Origin: Acidobacteriota bacterium
GTDB taxonomy: Bacteria; Acidobacteriota; UBA4820; DSQY01
NCBI GenBank assembly: GCA_040752915.1
Contig: JBFMHB010000024.1
Span: 1 to 42,438 of the forward strand
DNA length: 42,438 nucleotides
Direction of reading: 5' to 3'
Shown piece by piece: positions 32,831 through 41,488 of the stretch. How positions within the stretch are numbered: the stretch's first letter is position 1; each line of letters opens with the position of its first letter. The notes under the pieces are model-generated. The model saw only the letters and a program-made list of their open reading frames with translations. It was not told where the DNA came from and ran no database searches. Position numbers and translations under genes: made by a program.

Positions 32831-34207
32831 ATGAGGATGAGAGGATTGGTAGGGGTCCTGCTACTGTTGGCGGCCACCGGCGCCTTCGCGTCCGGCACGC
32901 AGGTCTACGAACAAGGGTCCAAGGCCTCGGCCCTGGCCGGAGCCTTCGTCGCCCAGGCCGACGACCCGAGCGCCGTCTTTTACAACCCCGCCGGGATGGC
33001 CTTCCAGAAGGGCATGAACTTGTCCTTCAACCTGACGTACATCCGGGCGGACGTGAAGCACCTCAGCCCCACCTACGGCACGTTCCAGAACAACGCAAAG
33101 AACTTCTTCCTGCCGTCGTTCTTCTTCACCATGCCCATCAACGACAAGATCACCTTCGGCCTGAGCAACACGGCCCCCTTCAACCTGGCCACGGATTGGG
33201 CCGACGACTTCAACGGCCGCTTCGCCGGGCGCCACTCCAAAATCGTCACGTTCCAGGTGCGGCCCGCGGTCTCCTTCAAGCTGGACGACCACAACGCGGT
33301 GGCCATCGGCCTCGACTACTACGACTCCGAGATCAACCTGATCCGGAGCGCCAACACTTCGGCCATCTCCACCGCCATCAACCCCCACCGGCTCCCCTCG
33401 CCGCCCTTCCCGCCGGGCATTCCCTTCTACCGCTTCTCCGAGGTGAGCCTCGATACGCACGTCCGCGACCAGGCGCTGGGCTGGAACGTGTCCTACATGG
33501 GCCAGTGGGACCACCTGTCCCTCGGCCTCTTCTACCACAGCAAGGCGAAGTTCGACTACGACGGCCACGTCTCCTTCGAGGTGCCCGCGTCCCTCCGGTC
33601 CGTCAGCTACCTGTTCCCGGGACAGGGCGTCAATCTGAGCCTCACGTCGGTTCCGGCCAGCGCCCGTCTGGGCCTGGGCTACAAGTGGGACAAGTGGCGC
33701 GCCGAGGTGGACCTCAACTGGACCCAGTGGAGCACCTGGGGCACGGCGCCGGCCCACTTCCAGAAGCCCACCTCCTTCCACGGCTCGCCGGTGGTGGCGA
33801 ACGAGACCTTCGTCTTCAACTGGAAAGACGGCTACACCTATCGCGTGGGCGCCAGCTACCAGTACAGCGACCACTACACGATCAACTTCGGCGCCCTCTA
33901 TGATGAGACGGCCATCGGCAACAACGAGCGCTCCCCGCTCCTGCCCGACCAGGCTCGCTGGGCCTTCACTTTCGGCACCAGCTACAAGAAGGGCCACTGG
34001 GGGCTGGACTGGTACGCCATGTACCTGAAGTGGAACAACGCCCACGTGACCGAGTACAACCACTACCGGTCCGACAGCACGGGCCTTCCGCTCGTGGTGG
34101 TGCCCGTCTACGGCCAGCTCTATCCCACTTCGTACGACATCGTTCCGGACGGAAAGTACAAGGGCCAGGCCTACCTCTACGGCGTGTCCCTCAGCTACCG
34201 CTTCTAG
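32831..34207 (+). CDS. FadL/OmpP1 family outer-membrane transporter
   Basis: 458 residues from the ATG at 32831, placed 6 bases after GGAAGAGGAGG; an upstream TTG would overlap that site. A signal peptide (cleavage near residue 19, AFAS) is followed by the N-terminal hatch typical of FadL: GSKASALAGAFVAQADDPSAVFYNPAGMA. The rest is a beta-barrel of alternating strands with many aromatic residues (YIRADVKHL, FGLSNTAPFNLAT, WRAEVDLNWTQWS) and ends in the strand LYGVSLSYRF with the C-terminal Phe that outer-membrane proteins use for insertion. Such channels move long-chain fatty acids or other hydrophobic compounds across the outer membrane. It is a single-gene unit between two terminators with its own promoter. 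Confidence 0.93.
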   Translation: MRMRGLVGVLLLLAATGAFASGTQVYEQGSKASALAGAFVAQADDPSAVFYNPAGMAFQKGMNLSFNLTYIRADVKHLSPTYGTFQNNAKNFFLPSFFFTMPINDKITFGLSNTAPFNLATDWADDFNGRFAGRHSKIVTFQVRPAVSFKLDDHNAVAIGLDYYDSEINLIRSANTSAISTAINPHRLPSPPFPPGIPFYRFSEVSLDTHVRDQALGWNVSYMGQWDHLSLGLFYHSKAKFDYDGHVSFEVPASLRSVSYLFPGQGVNLSLTSVPASARLGLGYKWDKWRAEVDLNWTQWSTWGTAPAHFQKPTSFHGSPVVANETFVFNWKDGYTYRVGASYQYSDHYTINFGALYDETAIGNNERSPLLPDQARWAFTFGTSYKKGHWGLDWYAMYLKWNNAHVTEYNHYRSDSTGLPLVVVPVYGQLYPTSYDIVPDGKYKGQAYLYGVSLSYRF

Positions 34208-34233
34208 ACCGGACCGAACTTCGGGCTTGAATC

Positions 34234-34260
34234 GGGGCCGCCTTCGGGCGGCCCCTTTTC
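34234..34260 (+). terminator. Strong rho-independent terminator after the FadL-like gene
   Basis: Perfect 9-bp stem (34234-34242 with 34247-34255; GGGGCCGCC/GGCGGCCCC) capped by the extra-stable TTCG tetraloop and followed by TTTTC. Confidence 0.88.
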
Positions 34261-34344
34261 GTCTTGGCCACATGACACCTGAGGGGGTAGAATCCGGGTG
34301 CGGAAGGTCCGCACGCAGGCTCAGCTTTCTGTAAGGAGGCCGGC

Positions 34345-35568
34345 ATGCCGAGTCGTGGATTCTGGACTGCGTGGCTGTTCGTGGCCTCGGGACTTCTGTG
34401 CGCCGCACAGTCGCCCGATTTCTCCAACATCGTCCTGATCGGAGACAGCCTGACGGCGGGATTCGTGGACGGCGGGCTCCACGAGCACGGCCAGGAGCAT
34501 GCCCTGGGAAGCCTCATCTCGGAGCAGGTGGGCCACCCCGTCACCAACCCCCTCGTCTCCTATCCGGGCATTCCCATCTGCCTGACCCTCGCGGGCTTCG
34601 ACGCCAACGGGCTTCCCATCCTAGTTCCCGCCGGGACGACCATGGGGTCCCTCCTGAACCCCCTCCAGCAGCCCACCAACCTGGCCGTTCCCGGGCACAC
34701 CTCCCTGGACTGCCTCTCCAAAGCACCGGAGGGAGCCCCCGACTCCCTGACGGACCTCATCCTCGGCTTTCCCGGCCACTACCTGGGAGGGCAGCCGGCC
34801 CTCAGCCAGGTGGAGCTCGCCGCCCAGTTGAATCCCACCTTCGTCCTTCTCTGGATCGGCGCCAACGACGCTCTGGGAGGGGCCCTCTCCGGGGATCCGG
34901 CCAACACCATTCCCACGAGCGTCTTCTCCCAGACCTTTCCCGCCATCCTGGAGGCCCTTCTGGCCACGGGGGCCCAGGCGGTCGTGGGGAACATCCCCGA
35001 TCCCACGGTGGTTCCGGCCCTCACCTCGGGAAGGTACCTCAAGGACCTGGGCGTCCCCCTCCGGGTCCTGAGAATCACGCCCGCCGATTACGTCACCCCC
35101 GCGGGCATGGCCCACGTGAAGGCCATCCTGGCCGGCACGGCCCAGGGCCCCCTGGATCCTTCGGAGGTGCTGACCCGGAAGGAAGCGGAGAAGATCAAGA
35201 AGCTCGTGATCGAGGACAACAAGGTCATCGCGAAGGCCTGCAAGGCCGCCGGTGTCCCCGTGGTGGACGTCTTCAAGGAATTGAAGCTCATCCACAACCG
35301 CGGGTACGAACTGCCCAACGGACAGAGGATCTTCACGTCCTTTCTCGGAGGGATCTTCAGCCTGGACGGGGTCCATCCCACCTACACGGGGCAGGCCATC
35401 GTGGCCAACGCCTTCATCGACGCGATCAACGACGGCTACGGTACGGCCATCCCCCACGTGGACGTGATGGCGGAGAACCGGAAGGACCCCCTCGGCGTGG
35501 CGGAGGCGCCTGTCCTCCCGCAATTCGACCTCGGGGCCTACGAACCCATCCTGAGCCGCTGGCAATGA
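34345..35568 (+). CDS. Secreted GDSL/SGNH hydrolase
   Basis: 407 residues; the ATG follows TAAGGAGG. Signal peptide 1 to about 22. Block I is IGDSLTAG with nucleophile S35, block III is WIGANDALGG (the GxND oxyanion residues), and block V is D341-G-V-H344 (SLDGVHPT), so the catalytic triad is complete. At 407 residues it is long for the family; the extra sequence lies between blocks I and III and between III and V. Likely an esterase or lipase of the periplasm or cell surface. It begins a plus-strand run with an SDR (56-base gap) and a geranylgeranyl-reductase-like flavoprotein, suggesting lipid chemistry. Confidence 0.88.
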   Translation: MPSRGFWTAWLFVASGLLCAAQSPDFSNIVLIGDSLTAGFVDGGLHEHGQEHALGSLISEQVGHPVTNPLVSYPGIPICLTLAGFDANGLPILVPAGTTMGSLLNPLQQPTNLAVPGHTSLDCLSKAPEGAPDSLTDLILGFPGHYLGGQPALSQVELAAQLNPTFVLLWIGANDALGGALSGDPANTIPTSVFSQTFPAILEALLATGAQAVVGNIPDPTVVPALTSGRYLKDLGVPLRVLRITPADYVTPAGMAHVKAILAGTAQGPLDPSEVLTRKEAEKIKKLVIEDNKVIAKACKAAGVPVVDVFKELKLIHNRGYELPNGQRIFTSFLGGIFSLDGVHPTYTGQAIVANAFIDAINDGYGTAIPHVDVMAENRKDPLGVAEAPVLPQFDLGAYEPILSRWQ

Positions 35569-35624
35569 TCGGAGGGGCTCGGGGCCGCCCGGGTGCGGCC
35601 CAGGCCCTCTCCGGAGGACCGACC

Positions 35625-36350
35625 ATGGATCGGAAAGTCGTTCTGGTGACGGGAGCCACCTCCGGAATCGGGGAGGCCGCGGCCCGCGAACTCGCCGGCA
35701 GGCGCCACACGGTGGTCCTGTCGGGCCGCGACCGGGCGCGGATCGTGGCGCTGGAGCGGGAACTGAGCGCCAAGGGCCTGCGCGTTGTGGCCATCCCGGG
35801 GGACCTGGCCCTGGAAACGGACGCCCGGGAGGTCGTGGCCGAATCCCTGAAGACCTTCGGCGAAGTGCACGCGCTCGTGCACGCTGCGGGCGTCTTTCAG
35901 GTGTCCCGCCTGGAGGATACGTCTTCCGACGTCTTCCGCGCCGTCCTCGACGCCAATCTCACCGCCCTCCACCATCTGCTGCGCCACCTCCTTCCCCACT
36001 TTTATGCCCGGGGCCGCGGCCACGTGGTGGCCATCGGCTCCGTGGCCTCCCGCAGGGCCTTCCCCTTGGAGACAGCTTACTGCGCCGCGAAGTGGGGGCT
36101 CTCCGGCTTTCTGGAAGCCCTGCGGCTCGAAGGCCGGGAGAGGGGGCTCAAGGTGACGCTGGTGAACCCGGGCCCCACCGCCACTCCCATCTGGAGCGCC
36201 TATCCGGGCAAGGCGCCGCTGGACAGGATGCTCCGTCCCGAGGACGTGGCCCAGGTGGCCGCCTTCGCGCTGGACTTGCCCGAAAACGTCCTGTTGGAAG
36301 AGGTCACGGTCACGCCCTCCAGGGACCCCTTCCGGGGAGAAGGGGGCTGA
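35625..36350 (+). CDS. Short-chain dehydrogenase/reductase
   Basis: 241 residues from the ATG at 35625 behind GGAGGACC. Canonical SDR features: GATSGIGEAAA nucleotide loop (about 10-20), HAAG (NNAG equivalent), S in IGSVASR, and YCAAK (YxxxK) for catalysis. R/K residues after the first beta strand (SGRDRAR) favour NADPH. Intact, unlike the SDR at 27981-28778. It is 7 bases before the flavoprotein start and probably reduces a ketone or oxidises an alcohol in the same pathway. Substrate unknown. Confidence 0.9.
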   Translation: MDRKVVLVTGATSGIGEAAARELAGRRHTVVLSGRDRARIVALERELSAKGLRVVAIPGDLALETDAREVVAESLKTFGEVHALVHAAGVFQVSRLEDTSSDVFRAVLDANLTALHHLLRHLLPHFYARGRGHVVAIGSVASRRAFPLETAYCAAKWGLSGFLEALRLEGRERGLKVTLVNPGPTATPIWSAYPGKAPLDRMLRPEDVAQVAAFALDLPENVLLEEVTVTPSRDPFRGEGG

Positions 36351-36357
36351 GGGACCG

Positions 36358-37560
36358 GTGACCGAGAGGCCCTCCATTCAGGAGTCCCCCGAGTCCGCGA
36401 AAGGGAAGTGCTGGGATGCGGCGATCGTGGGGGCGGGCCCCGCCGGCTCCATCGCCGCCCTGCACCTCGCCCGACGAGGACACCGGGTGCTCCTCCTGGA
36501 TCGGGCACGGTTTCCCCGAGAAAAAGTCTGCGGGGACGGTCTGATCTCGGACGCCCTGCGCGCCCTCAAGCGGGCGGGGTTGTACGAGGAGGTCGCGGCG
36601 TCGGCTCACCGGCTTACGCTGGCGACCGCCTACAGCCCTTCCCGGATCGCCGTGGACGTGCCCGGGGAGGCCTTGACCCTGCGCCGCCTTCACCTCGATG
36701 CCATCCTGGCTTCGGGTGCGACCCGTGCGGGAGCCCGGTTCGTCCAGGGGGCGGCACGATCCGCCGAACCCGGGGAGGATTCGGTCCGGCTGGAGGTGGA
36801 GGGACTGCCCGATCCCCTCTACGCCCGGTATCTCCTGGTGGCCACGGGCGCGGGACTTTCGCTGATGAAGGAGCTGGGAATGGTGCGCAGGCCCGAACCC
36901 TCGGCCTTCGCGCTTCGGGCCTACGTCCAATCGGACATGACCCTCGACCGGCTCCTGTTCGCCTTCGACCGGGCCCTGGTGCCGGGGTACGGATGGATCT
37001 TCCCCCTGGGGGCAGGCGAGTTCAACGTGGGGGTGGGGCGGCCGGCCACAGCGGGAGGGACCATCCGAGACGGATTCGACCGCTTCCTGAGGGAGTTTCC
37101 GCCCGCGCGGGATCTCATGGCTTCGGGGCGCCTTCTCGGCCCTCCGAAGGGGGCCATGCTCCGGATGGGCCTGGAGGGCTCCATCCCGGCGGTACACCCC
37201 CGGGTCCTCGCCATCGGAGAGGCGGTGGGGACCACCTTTCCCTTCTCGGGCGAGGGGATCGGGAAGGCCATGGAATCGGCGGAAATCGCCGCCGAGGCGG
37301 TGGGGGAGGCCCTCCAAACGGGAGACGCCGCCCCCGTCCTCCGGTACCCGGAGATCCTGGAAAGGCGGTTGAGGCCCCGCTACCACGGCTACACCATGGC
37401 CGAGCGCTGGGTGGGCCGTCCCTGGCTGTGCGATCTCATCTTCAAGAGGGCGCGAAGGAGCCCCTGGATGCAGGAGGCGCTCCGCGGGCTGGCCGAAGAA
37501 ACCGTGGATCCGAGGGAAGTCTTTTCCTGGCGCGGGTTGTGGAGATCGCTGACGGGCTGA
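36358..37560 (+). CDS. Geranylgeranyl reductase family FAD-dependent oxidoreductase
   Basis: 400 residues from a GTG with GAGGGACC just upstream. A first segment of about 20 residues precedes the FAD motif AAIVGAGPAGSIAALHLARRGHRVLLLDR. The family motif PREKVCGDGL follows, then the ATG-type strand LLVATGAG and the late GEAVGTTFPFSGEGIGKAMES motif. This group includes chlorophyll and archaeal-lipid reductases as well as bacterial enzymes that saturate isoprenoid or polyprenyl chains, including menaquinone. Together with the SDR and GDSL genes it suggests modification of an isoprenoid lipid. It is convergent with the hemolysin III gene. Confidence 0.88.
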   Translation: MTERPSIQESPESAKGKCWDAAIVGAGPAGSIAALHLARRGHRVLLLDRARFPREKVCGDGLISDALRALKRAGLYEEVAASAHRLTLATAYSPSRIAVDVPGEALTLRRLHLDAILASGATRAGARFVQGAARSAEPGEDSVRLEVEGLPDPLYARYLLVATGAGLSLMKELGMVRRPEPSAFALRAYVQSDMTLDRLLFAFDRALVPGYGWIFPLGAGEFNVGVGRPATAGGTIRDGFDRFLREFPPARDLMASGRLLGPPKGAMLRMGLEGSIPAVHPRVLAIGEAVGTTFPFSGEGIGKAMESAEIAAEAVGEALQTGDAAPVLRYPEILERRLRPRYHGYTMAERWVGRPWLCDLIFKRARRSPWMQEALRGLAEETVDPREVFSWRGLWRSLTG

Positions 37561-37590
37561 TCCCTGGAGGGGGGCGGCGGCTTACCGATC

Positions 37591-38229
37591 TCAGGCCGGC
37601 GAGGGCGGAACCACGGTGACGAGCACGGCGAAGAAGTGAAGAACGCTTCCCGCGAGCACGAACAGGTGCCAGACCGCGTGGTGGAGGGGCATGCGGCGCA
37701 TTCCGAAGAAGACCGTCCCCAGCGTATAGGAGACGCCCCCCGCCAGCAGGAGCCAGAGCCCCAGGGGCGGGAAGGACGAGAGCATGGACCAGGGCGCGAT
37801 CATGATGAGCCAGCCCATGAGGATGTACACAAGGGTGGAGGCGATGCTGAAGCGGCCCGTGAAAAACGTCTTGAAGGCGATCCCCGCGGCGGCGAGCCCC
37901 CAGGTGACCCCGAAAAGGGTCCAGCCCCAGGGCCCCCTCAGGGAGACCAGCGTGAAGGGCGTGTAAGTGCCAGCGATGAGCAGGTAGATGGCCGAATGAT
38001 CGAGCACCTGGAAGATCTGCTTGGCCTTGGGCCAGGGGAAGCTGTGATAGAGCGTGGAGGCCGCGTAGAGGAGAACCAGGGTGGCCCCGAAAATGCTGCA
38101 CGACACGACGTGCCAGGCGTTTCCGCGAAGGGCGGCCAGGGTGACCAGGACCGGAAGGCCCGCCACGCTCAGCGCCAACCCGATCCCGTGGGTCACGGCA
38201 TTCGCCACTTCCTCGACCCAGGGCTTCAT
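37591..38229 (-). CDS. Hemolysin III family (PAQR-like) membrane protein
   Basis: 212 residues with seven predicted membrane segments. The family motifs are STLYHSFPWPK, the second metal/active-site block LDHSAIYLLIAGTYTPF, and the C-terminal HHAVWHLFVLAGSVLHFFAV, giving the histidines and aspartate that bind a zinc-like metal in PAQR proteins. Members are linked to membrane-lipid homeostasis; haemolysis is a historical name. It is the last gene of a minus-strand run (CNNM, cupin, GNAT, hemolysin III), 44 bases after the GNAT stop, with GAGAGG just before the ATG. Confidence 0.9.
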   Translation of the reverse strand: MKPWVEEVANAVTHGIGLALSVAGLPVLVTLAALRGNAWHVVSCSIFGATLVLLYAASTLYHSFPWPKAKQIFQVLDHSAIYLLIAGTYTPFTLVSLRGPWGWTLFGVTWGLAAAGIAFKTFFTGRFSIASTLVYILMGWLIMIAPWSMLSSFPPLGLWLLLAGGVSYTLGTVFFGMRRMPLHHAVWHLFVLAGSVLHFFAVLVTVVPPSPA

Positions 38230-38273
38230 CCTCTCGCGGCCCTCCTCCTCCCGCCCACGGGGAGTGGCACACT

Positions 38274-38873
38274 CTAGCGCGTTCGGCGCCCCAAGTCCAG
38301 ACGCATGACGGGGCGGGAGGGCGATCGGCGGGCGGCCTCCCGAAACCCCGCCTTTACGAAGAGGGAGGTGACGCCGGTGTAGACAAAGGGCGCGGGAAGG
38401 GGCTTCGGGGGGTCATCCGTCGGGTAACCCTCCAGGATCCGCGCCCCCCGGGCGAGGGCGAAATCGGCCGCCGCGCGAAGCAACGCCCCCGCCACCCCGC
38501 GCCCCCGGGCATCCTTGGCGACGAAGAAGCAGACGACCGACCACACGGCCCGGTCGTCCACCGGCGCGAGCGTCCGCGACCGGGCCAGGCGGGTAAATTG
38601 GGCGCGGGGCCCCAGGGATACCCAACCGACGGGCCGCCCGGCCGAGTAGGCGAGCAGACCGGGAACTTCCCCGGATTCCACGAGCGCCCGCATGGCGCCC
38701 CGGTTTCCCTCTCCCTTTCCGGCCAGAAAATCGGCCCGCGTCCGCCGCCACCACATGCACCAGCAGCCCCCGCAGGCGCCCCTCATCCCGAAAAGCGATT
38801 CGAAATCGGCCCAGCGGTCGGGTGTCAGGGGATGGATCTCCAGCGTCTTCGGAGCCGGGTTCGCGTTCCTCAT
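38274..38873 (-). CDS. GNAT-family N-acetyltransferase with Cys-rich N-terminal motif
   Basis: 199 residues from the ATG at 38873, which overlaps the cupin gene's stop (ATGA) and gives MRNANPAPKTL; longer versions would run through the cupin gene. A distinctive segment RGACGGCWCMWWRR (about 31-44) marks a GNAT subgroup with clustered cysteines, possibly metal-binding. The acetyl-CoA loop is DARGRGVAGALLRAA, and the following helix and strand are typical. Acceptor substrate unknown. Confidence 0.87.
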   Translation of the reverse strand: MRNANPAPKTLEIHPLTPDRWADFESLFGMRGACGGCWCMWWRRTRADFLAGKGEGNRGAMRALVESGEVPGLLAYSAGRPVGWVSLGPRAQFTRLARSRTLAPVDDRAVWSVVCFFVAKDARGRGVAGALLRAAADFALARGARILEGYPTDDPPKPLPAPFVYTGVTSLFVKAGFREAARRSPSRPVMRLDLGRRTR

Positions 38874-39349
38874 GCCAGATCCTCGATCAGCGGCGCGAAG
38901 GCCGGGTAGGCCGGGGTCAGGCGGTCCGCTTCGCCCGCTTCGAAGTCGCCCGGAGAAAACCCGGGGGCCATCGTCGTGCCCAGGAGGGCGAACCGTCCTC
39001 CCGGAAGGAGCCGCGCCCCCTGCCAAACCCCCGCCGGAACCCTGACCTGCGGGCGTTCACCCCCGAGAACGTCCCTCCCCAGCAGGAGGGCCCGTCCCGT
39101 TCCGTCGGGGAAGAGTTGAAGCATCTCCACGGGGTCCCCGTCGTAGAAGTGAAACAGCTCATCCTTGGGGAGGCGGTGGAGGCGCGAGCGGGTGTCCGCC
39201 GTAAGGAGGTAGTAAATGGCCGTGCAAAGGGGTTCGTTCCCTTTTTCGCCCGCCCCTCGGTTCGAACGGTACGTCTCGGCGAAGAACCCGCCTTCGAAGG
39301 TGAGGGGCCGCAACCCGAGAGCGGCGATGAGGCGATCTGCCTGGTCCAC
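38870..39349 (-). CDS. Cupin-fold protein, DUF985 family
   Basis: 159 residues from a GTG at 39349 with AGGAGA upstream. DUF985/Cupin_5 signatures: LGLRPLTFEGGFFAETYRS, CTAIYYLL, SRLHRLPKDELFHFYDGDPVEML and GVWQGARLLPGG. The H/E residues in the HRLPKDELFH block are the likely metal ligands of the beta-barrel. The family is small and its reactions are mostly unassigned; some members resemble sugar epimerases. Cotranscribed with the CNNM gene (27-base gap) and the GNAT gene (overlap). Confidence 0.88.
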   Translation of the reverse strand: MDQADRLIAALGLRPLTFEGGFFAETYRSNRGAGEKGNEPLCTAIYYLLTADTRSRLHRLPKDELFHFYDGDPVEMLQLFPDGTGRALLLGRDVLGGERPQVRVPAGVWQGARLLPGGRFALLGTTMAPGFSPGDFEAGEADRLTPAYPAFAPLIEDLA

Positions 39350-39376
39350 GGGCTTCTCCTGGCCGGATGGCCGGAC

Positions 39377-40699
39377 CTACGCCTCCGGCCTGTCCGCGCC
39401 GACCTGGGGCCTGGACACGAGAACCTTGTCCACGCGCCGTCCATCCATGTCCACGACCTCGATGCGCATCCCCTGCCAGAGAACCGTGTCGGCGGCCTTG
39501 GGAATGCGTCCCATCTGCCGCATGACGAAGCCTCCCACCGTTCGAAAGTGGCCGCGGTCTTCGCCCGGAAGCTTGTGGATTTGGAAGATCTCCTTGAACC
39601 GGTCGATGGGGAGCATGCCGTCCAGGAGCCAGGAGCCGTCCTCCCGTTGGATCGCCTCCGCTTCCGCTCCATGGCCCACGTGTGCCATCTCGCCCACCAC
39701 GTTCTCCAGGAAGTCGTTCAGCGAGACAACGCCCTGGAAGGCTCCGTACTCGTCCACCACGAAGGCCATGTGGACCTTGTTGCCCCGGAAAACCTCCAGG
39801 AGTTTGAGGGCGGGCGTGTTTTCGGGAACGAAGGCGGGGGGGCGCAGGCACGCCAGGAGGTCGAAGGGTTGTCCGCCCAGGCTTCTCAGAAGGAGGTCCC
39901 GGGCGTGCACGACACCCAGGACGTTGTCCAGACTCCCCCTGGCCACCGGGTAGCGGGCGTGAGGCGTCTCCGAGAGGACCTTCCGGGCGTCCTCCGCTCC
40001 CGCCGCGGCGTCGAGCCAGACCACGTTCTGCCGCGGCGTCATGACGTCGGCGGCCCGGCGGTTGCTCAACCGAAAGACGCTGTGCACCATGTCCCGCTCG
40101 GCCGCCTCGAAGGTGCCGGCGGCGGTCCCCTGGTCCATCAGGATCCGGAGTTCCTCCTCGGTGAGCGGGGCATCGGCGTGGTCCTGGATTCGAAAAGTCT
40201 TCAGGACCAGGCGCGTGGAGGCGGCCAGCAGCCAGACGGCGGGCGCGGAAAGCCGCGAGAAAGCCCGGAGCGGGAGGGCCACCGCCGTCGCCAGGCGCTC
40301 GGGGTTGGAGAGGGCCAGGTGCTTGGGGACCAATTCGCCCAGCAGGATCGAGAGGTAAGTGATGGTCAGGACCACCACCCCGAGGGCCAGAGGGTGGAGG
40401 TAGGGCTTGGCGATGGGCAGGCCTTCGAGGAGACGCGCCAAAGGCTCGGCAAGGGTCGCCCCTCCGAATGCCCCCGCCAGGACGCCCACGAGCGTGATTC
40501 CCGTCTGAACCGTGGACAGAAACCCCCCGGGATCGCGCTGGAGGTCGAGCGCCGCCTGGGCCCGGCGGTCCCCCCGGGCGGCCCATTTCATGAGCCGGGT
40601 CTTTCGCGCGGACACGACGGCGATCTCCGAGAGGGCCAACAGACCGTTGGCCGCGATGAGGAGCAGGATGACCGCCGCGTTCCAGAGCGCCGATTCCAT
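39377..40699 (-). CDS. CNNM/CorC-type transporter with CBS domains
   Basis: 440 residues. An N-terminal DUF21 membrane domain (about 1-190) with ANGLLALSEIAVVSARKTRL, GITLVGVLAGAFGG and SILLGELVPKHLALSNPE; a cytoplasmic CBS pair (about 210-335) with DVMTPRQNVVWL and FVVDEYGAFQGVVSLND; then a CorC_HlyC domain (about 350-430). This family exports magnesium, and some members move other divalent ions. First gene of the minus-strand run ending with hemolysin III. The divergent neighbour is bacterioferritin, with a palindrome between them that could control both. Confidence 0.92.
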   Translation of the reverse strand: MESALWNAAVILLLIAANGLLALSEIAVVSARKTRLMKWAARGDRRAQAALDLQRDPGGFLSTVQTGITLVGVLAGAFGGATLAEPLARLLEGLPIAKPYLHPLALGVVVLTITYLSILLGELVPKHLALSNPERLATAVALPLRAFSRLSAPAVWLLAASTRLVLKTFRIQDHADAPLTEEELRILMDQGTAAGTFEAAERDMVHSVFRLSNRRAADVMTPRQNVVWLDAAAGAEDARKVLSETPHARYPVARGSLDNVLGVVHARDLLLRSLGGQPFDLLACLRPPAFVPENTPALKLLEVFRGNKVHMAFVVDEYGAFQGVVSLNDFLENVVGEMAHVGHGAEAEAIQREDGSWLLDGMLPIDRFKEIFQIHKLPGEDRGHFRTVGGFVMRQMGRIPKAADTVLWQGMRIEVVDMDGRRVDKVLVSRPQVGADRPEA

Positions 40700-40760
40700 G
40701 GGCCTCGTGCCCCCGTCCCGACCCGAAGGTCCTGACCAGCATACCTCAGATCACTGGAGT

Positions 40761-40775
40761 CCAAAATCATTTTGG
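40761..40775. promoter_or_regulatory. Palindromic site between the CNNM operon and bfr
   Basis: Perfect inverted repeat CCAAAAT-C-ATTTTGG in the 194-base gap between two divergent metal-related genes, 62 bases from the CNNM start and about 85 from the bfr -10. The layout fits a metal-responsive regulator site, but it is not a match to a consensus Fur box. Confidence 0.45.
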
Positions 40776-40844
40776 GGCGTTTCTTTTGCGGCCTCCTGAA
40801 AAGGGGCCGGGGGCCTACGTGCATGACCCAGGGCCGGCAAAGTG

Positions 40845-40853
40845 TTGTACAAT
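40845..40853 (+). promoter_or_regulatory. Candidate -10 of bfr with overlapping palindrome
   Basis: TACAAT (40848-40853) is a good -10; the 8-bp palindrome TTGTACAA (40845-40852) overlaps it. The -35 is weak (TGACCC at 40824-40829, spacing 18), suggesting an activator or repressor-controlled promoter. Confidence 0.4.
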
Positions 40854-40893
40854 CCTCCGTAGAGCGAGAAGCCGGCAGAGAAAGGAGCGAAAC

Positions 40894-41367
40894 ATGAAAG
40901 GCGATCCCAAGGTGGTGAAGGCGCTCAACGACCTTCTGGCCGAAGAACTTACGGCCATCAACCAGTACATGGTCCATTCGGAAATGTGCGACAACTGGGG
41001 GTACGAAAAGCTCCACAAGGCCATCGAGAAGCTGGCCTTCGACGAGATGCACCACGCCGAGTGGCTCATCCAGCGCATCCTCTTCCTGGAGGGTGGGCCG
41101 ACGGTGTCCAAACTCAACAAGATGAACATCGGCAAGTCCGTGAAGGACATGGTTCTCAACGACTACAAGTCCGAAGTGGACGCGGTGAAGGCTTACAACG
41201 CCGCCATGAAACTGGCGGTGGAGTGCGCCGACAACGGCACCCGCGACCTCCTGAACAAGATCCTGAAGGACGAGGAATCCCACGTGGATTGGGCCGAGAT
41301 CCAGCGCGACCAGATCGACCAGATGGGGCTGGAGAATTACCTCCAGAACCAGGTCGTGCCGAAGTAG
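40894..41367 (+). CDS. bfr: Bacterioferritin
   Basis: 157 residues from the ATG at 40894, which follows AAAGGAGCG and gives the standard start MKGDPKVVKALN; in-frame starts upstream add unrelated sequence. All di-iron ferroxidase ligands fall at the E. coli numbers: E18, E51, H54, E94, E127 and H130. The haem ligand M52 is present too, so this is a true haem-binding bacterioferritin, forming a 24-subunit shell that stores iron and removes peroxide. It is monocistronic, closed by a terminator, and divergent from the CNNM transporter gene. Confidence 0.97.
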   Translation: MKGDPKVVKALNDLLAEELTAINQYMVHSEMCDNWGYEKLHKAIEKLAFDEMHHAEWLIQRILFLEGGPTVSKLNKMNIGKSVKDMVLNDYKSEVDAVKAYNAAMKLAVECADNGTRDLLNKILKDEESHVDWAEIQRDQIDQMGLENYLQNQVVPK

Positions 41368-41397
41368 CGGGACCTCCAGAACCATCCTCCGATCCTC

Positions 41398-41422
41398 GGG
41401 CCGGCCTCTTGGCCGGCCCTTG
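41398..41422 (+). terminator. Terminator after bfr
   Basis: Perfect 9-bp stem GGGCCGGCC/GGCCGGCCC (41398-41406 and 41411-41419), loop TCTT, weak T tail (TTG). Confidence 0.65.
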
Positions 41423-41488
41423 CGCGTCCGGACTAAACCATCCGAGACAGGACCCGGTCCTTGGAATCTGGACGTAAGGAGAACAGCC

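Noticed and set aside
40761-40775. Fur box
   Set aside because: The palindrome has A/T-rich arms but lacks the GATAAT hexamer pattern; kept only as an unassigned operator.
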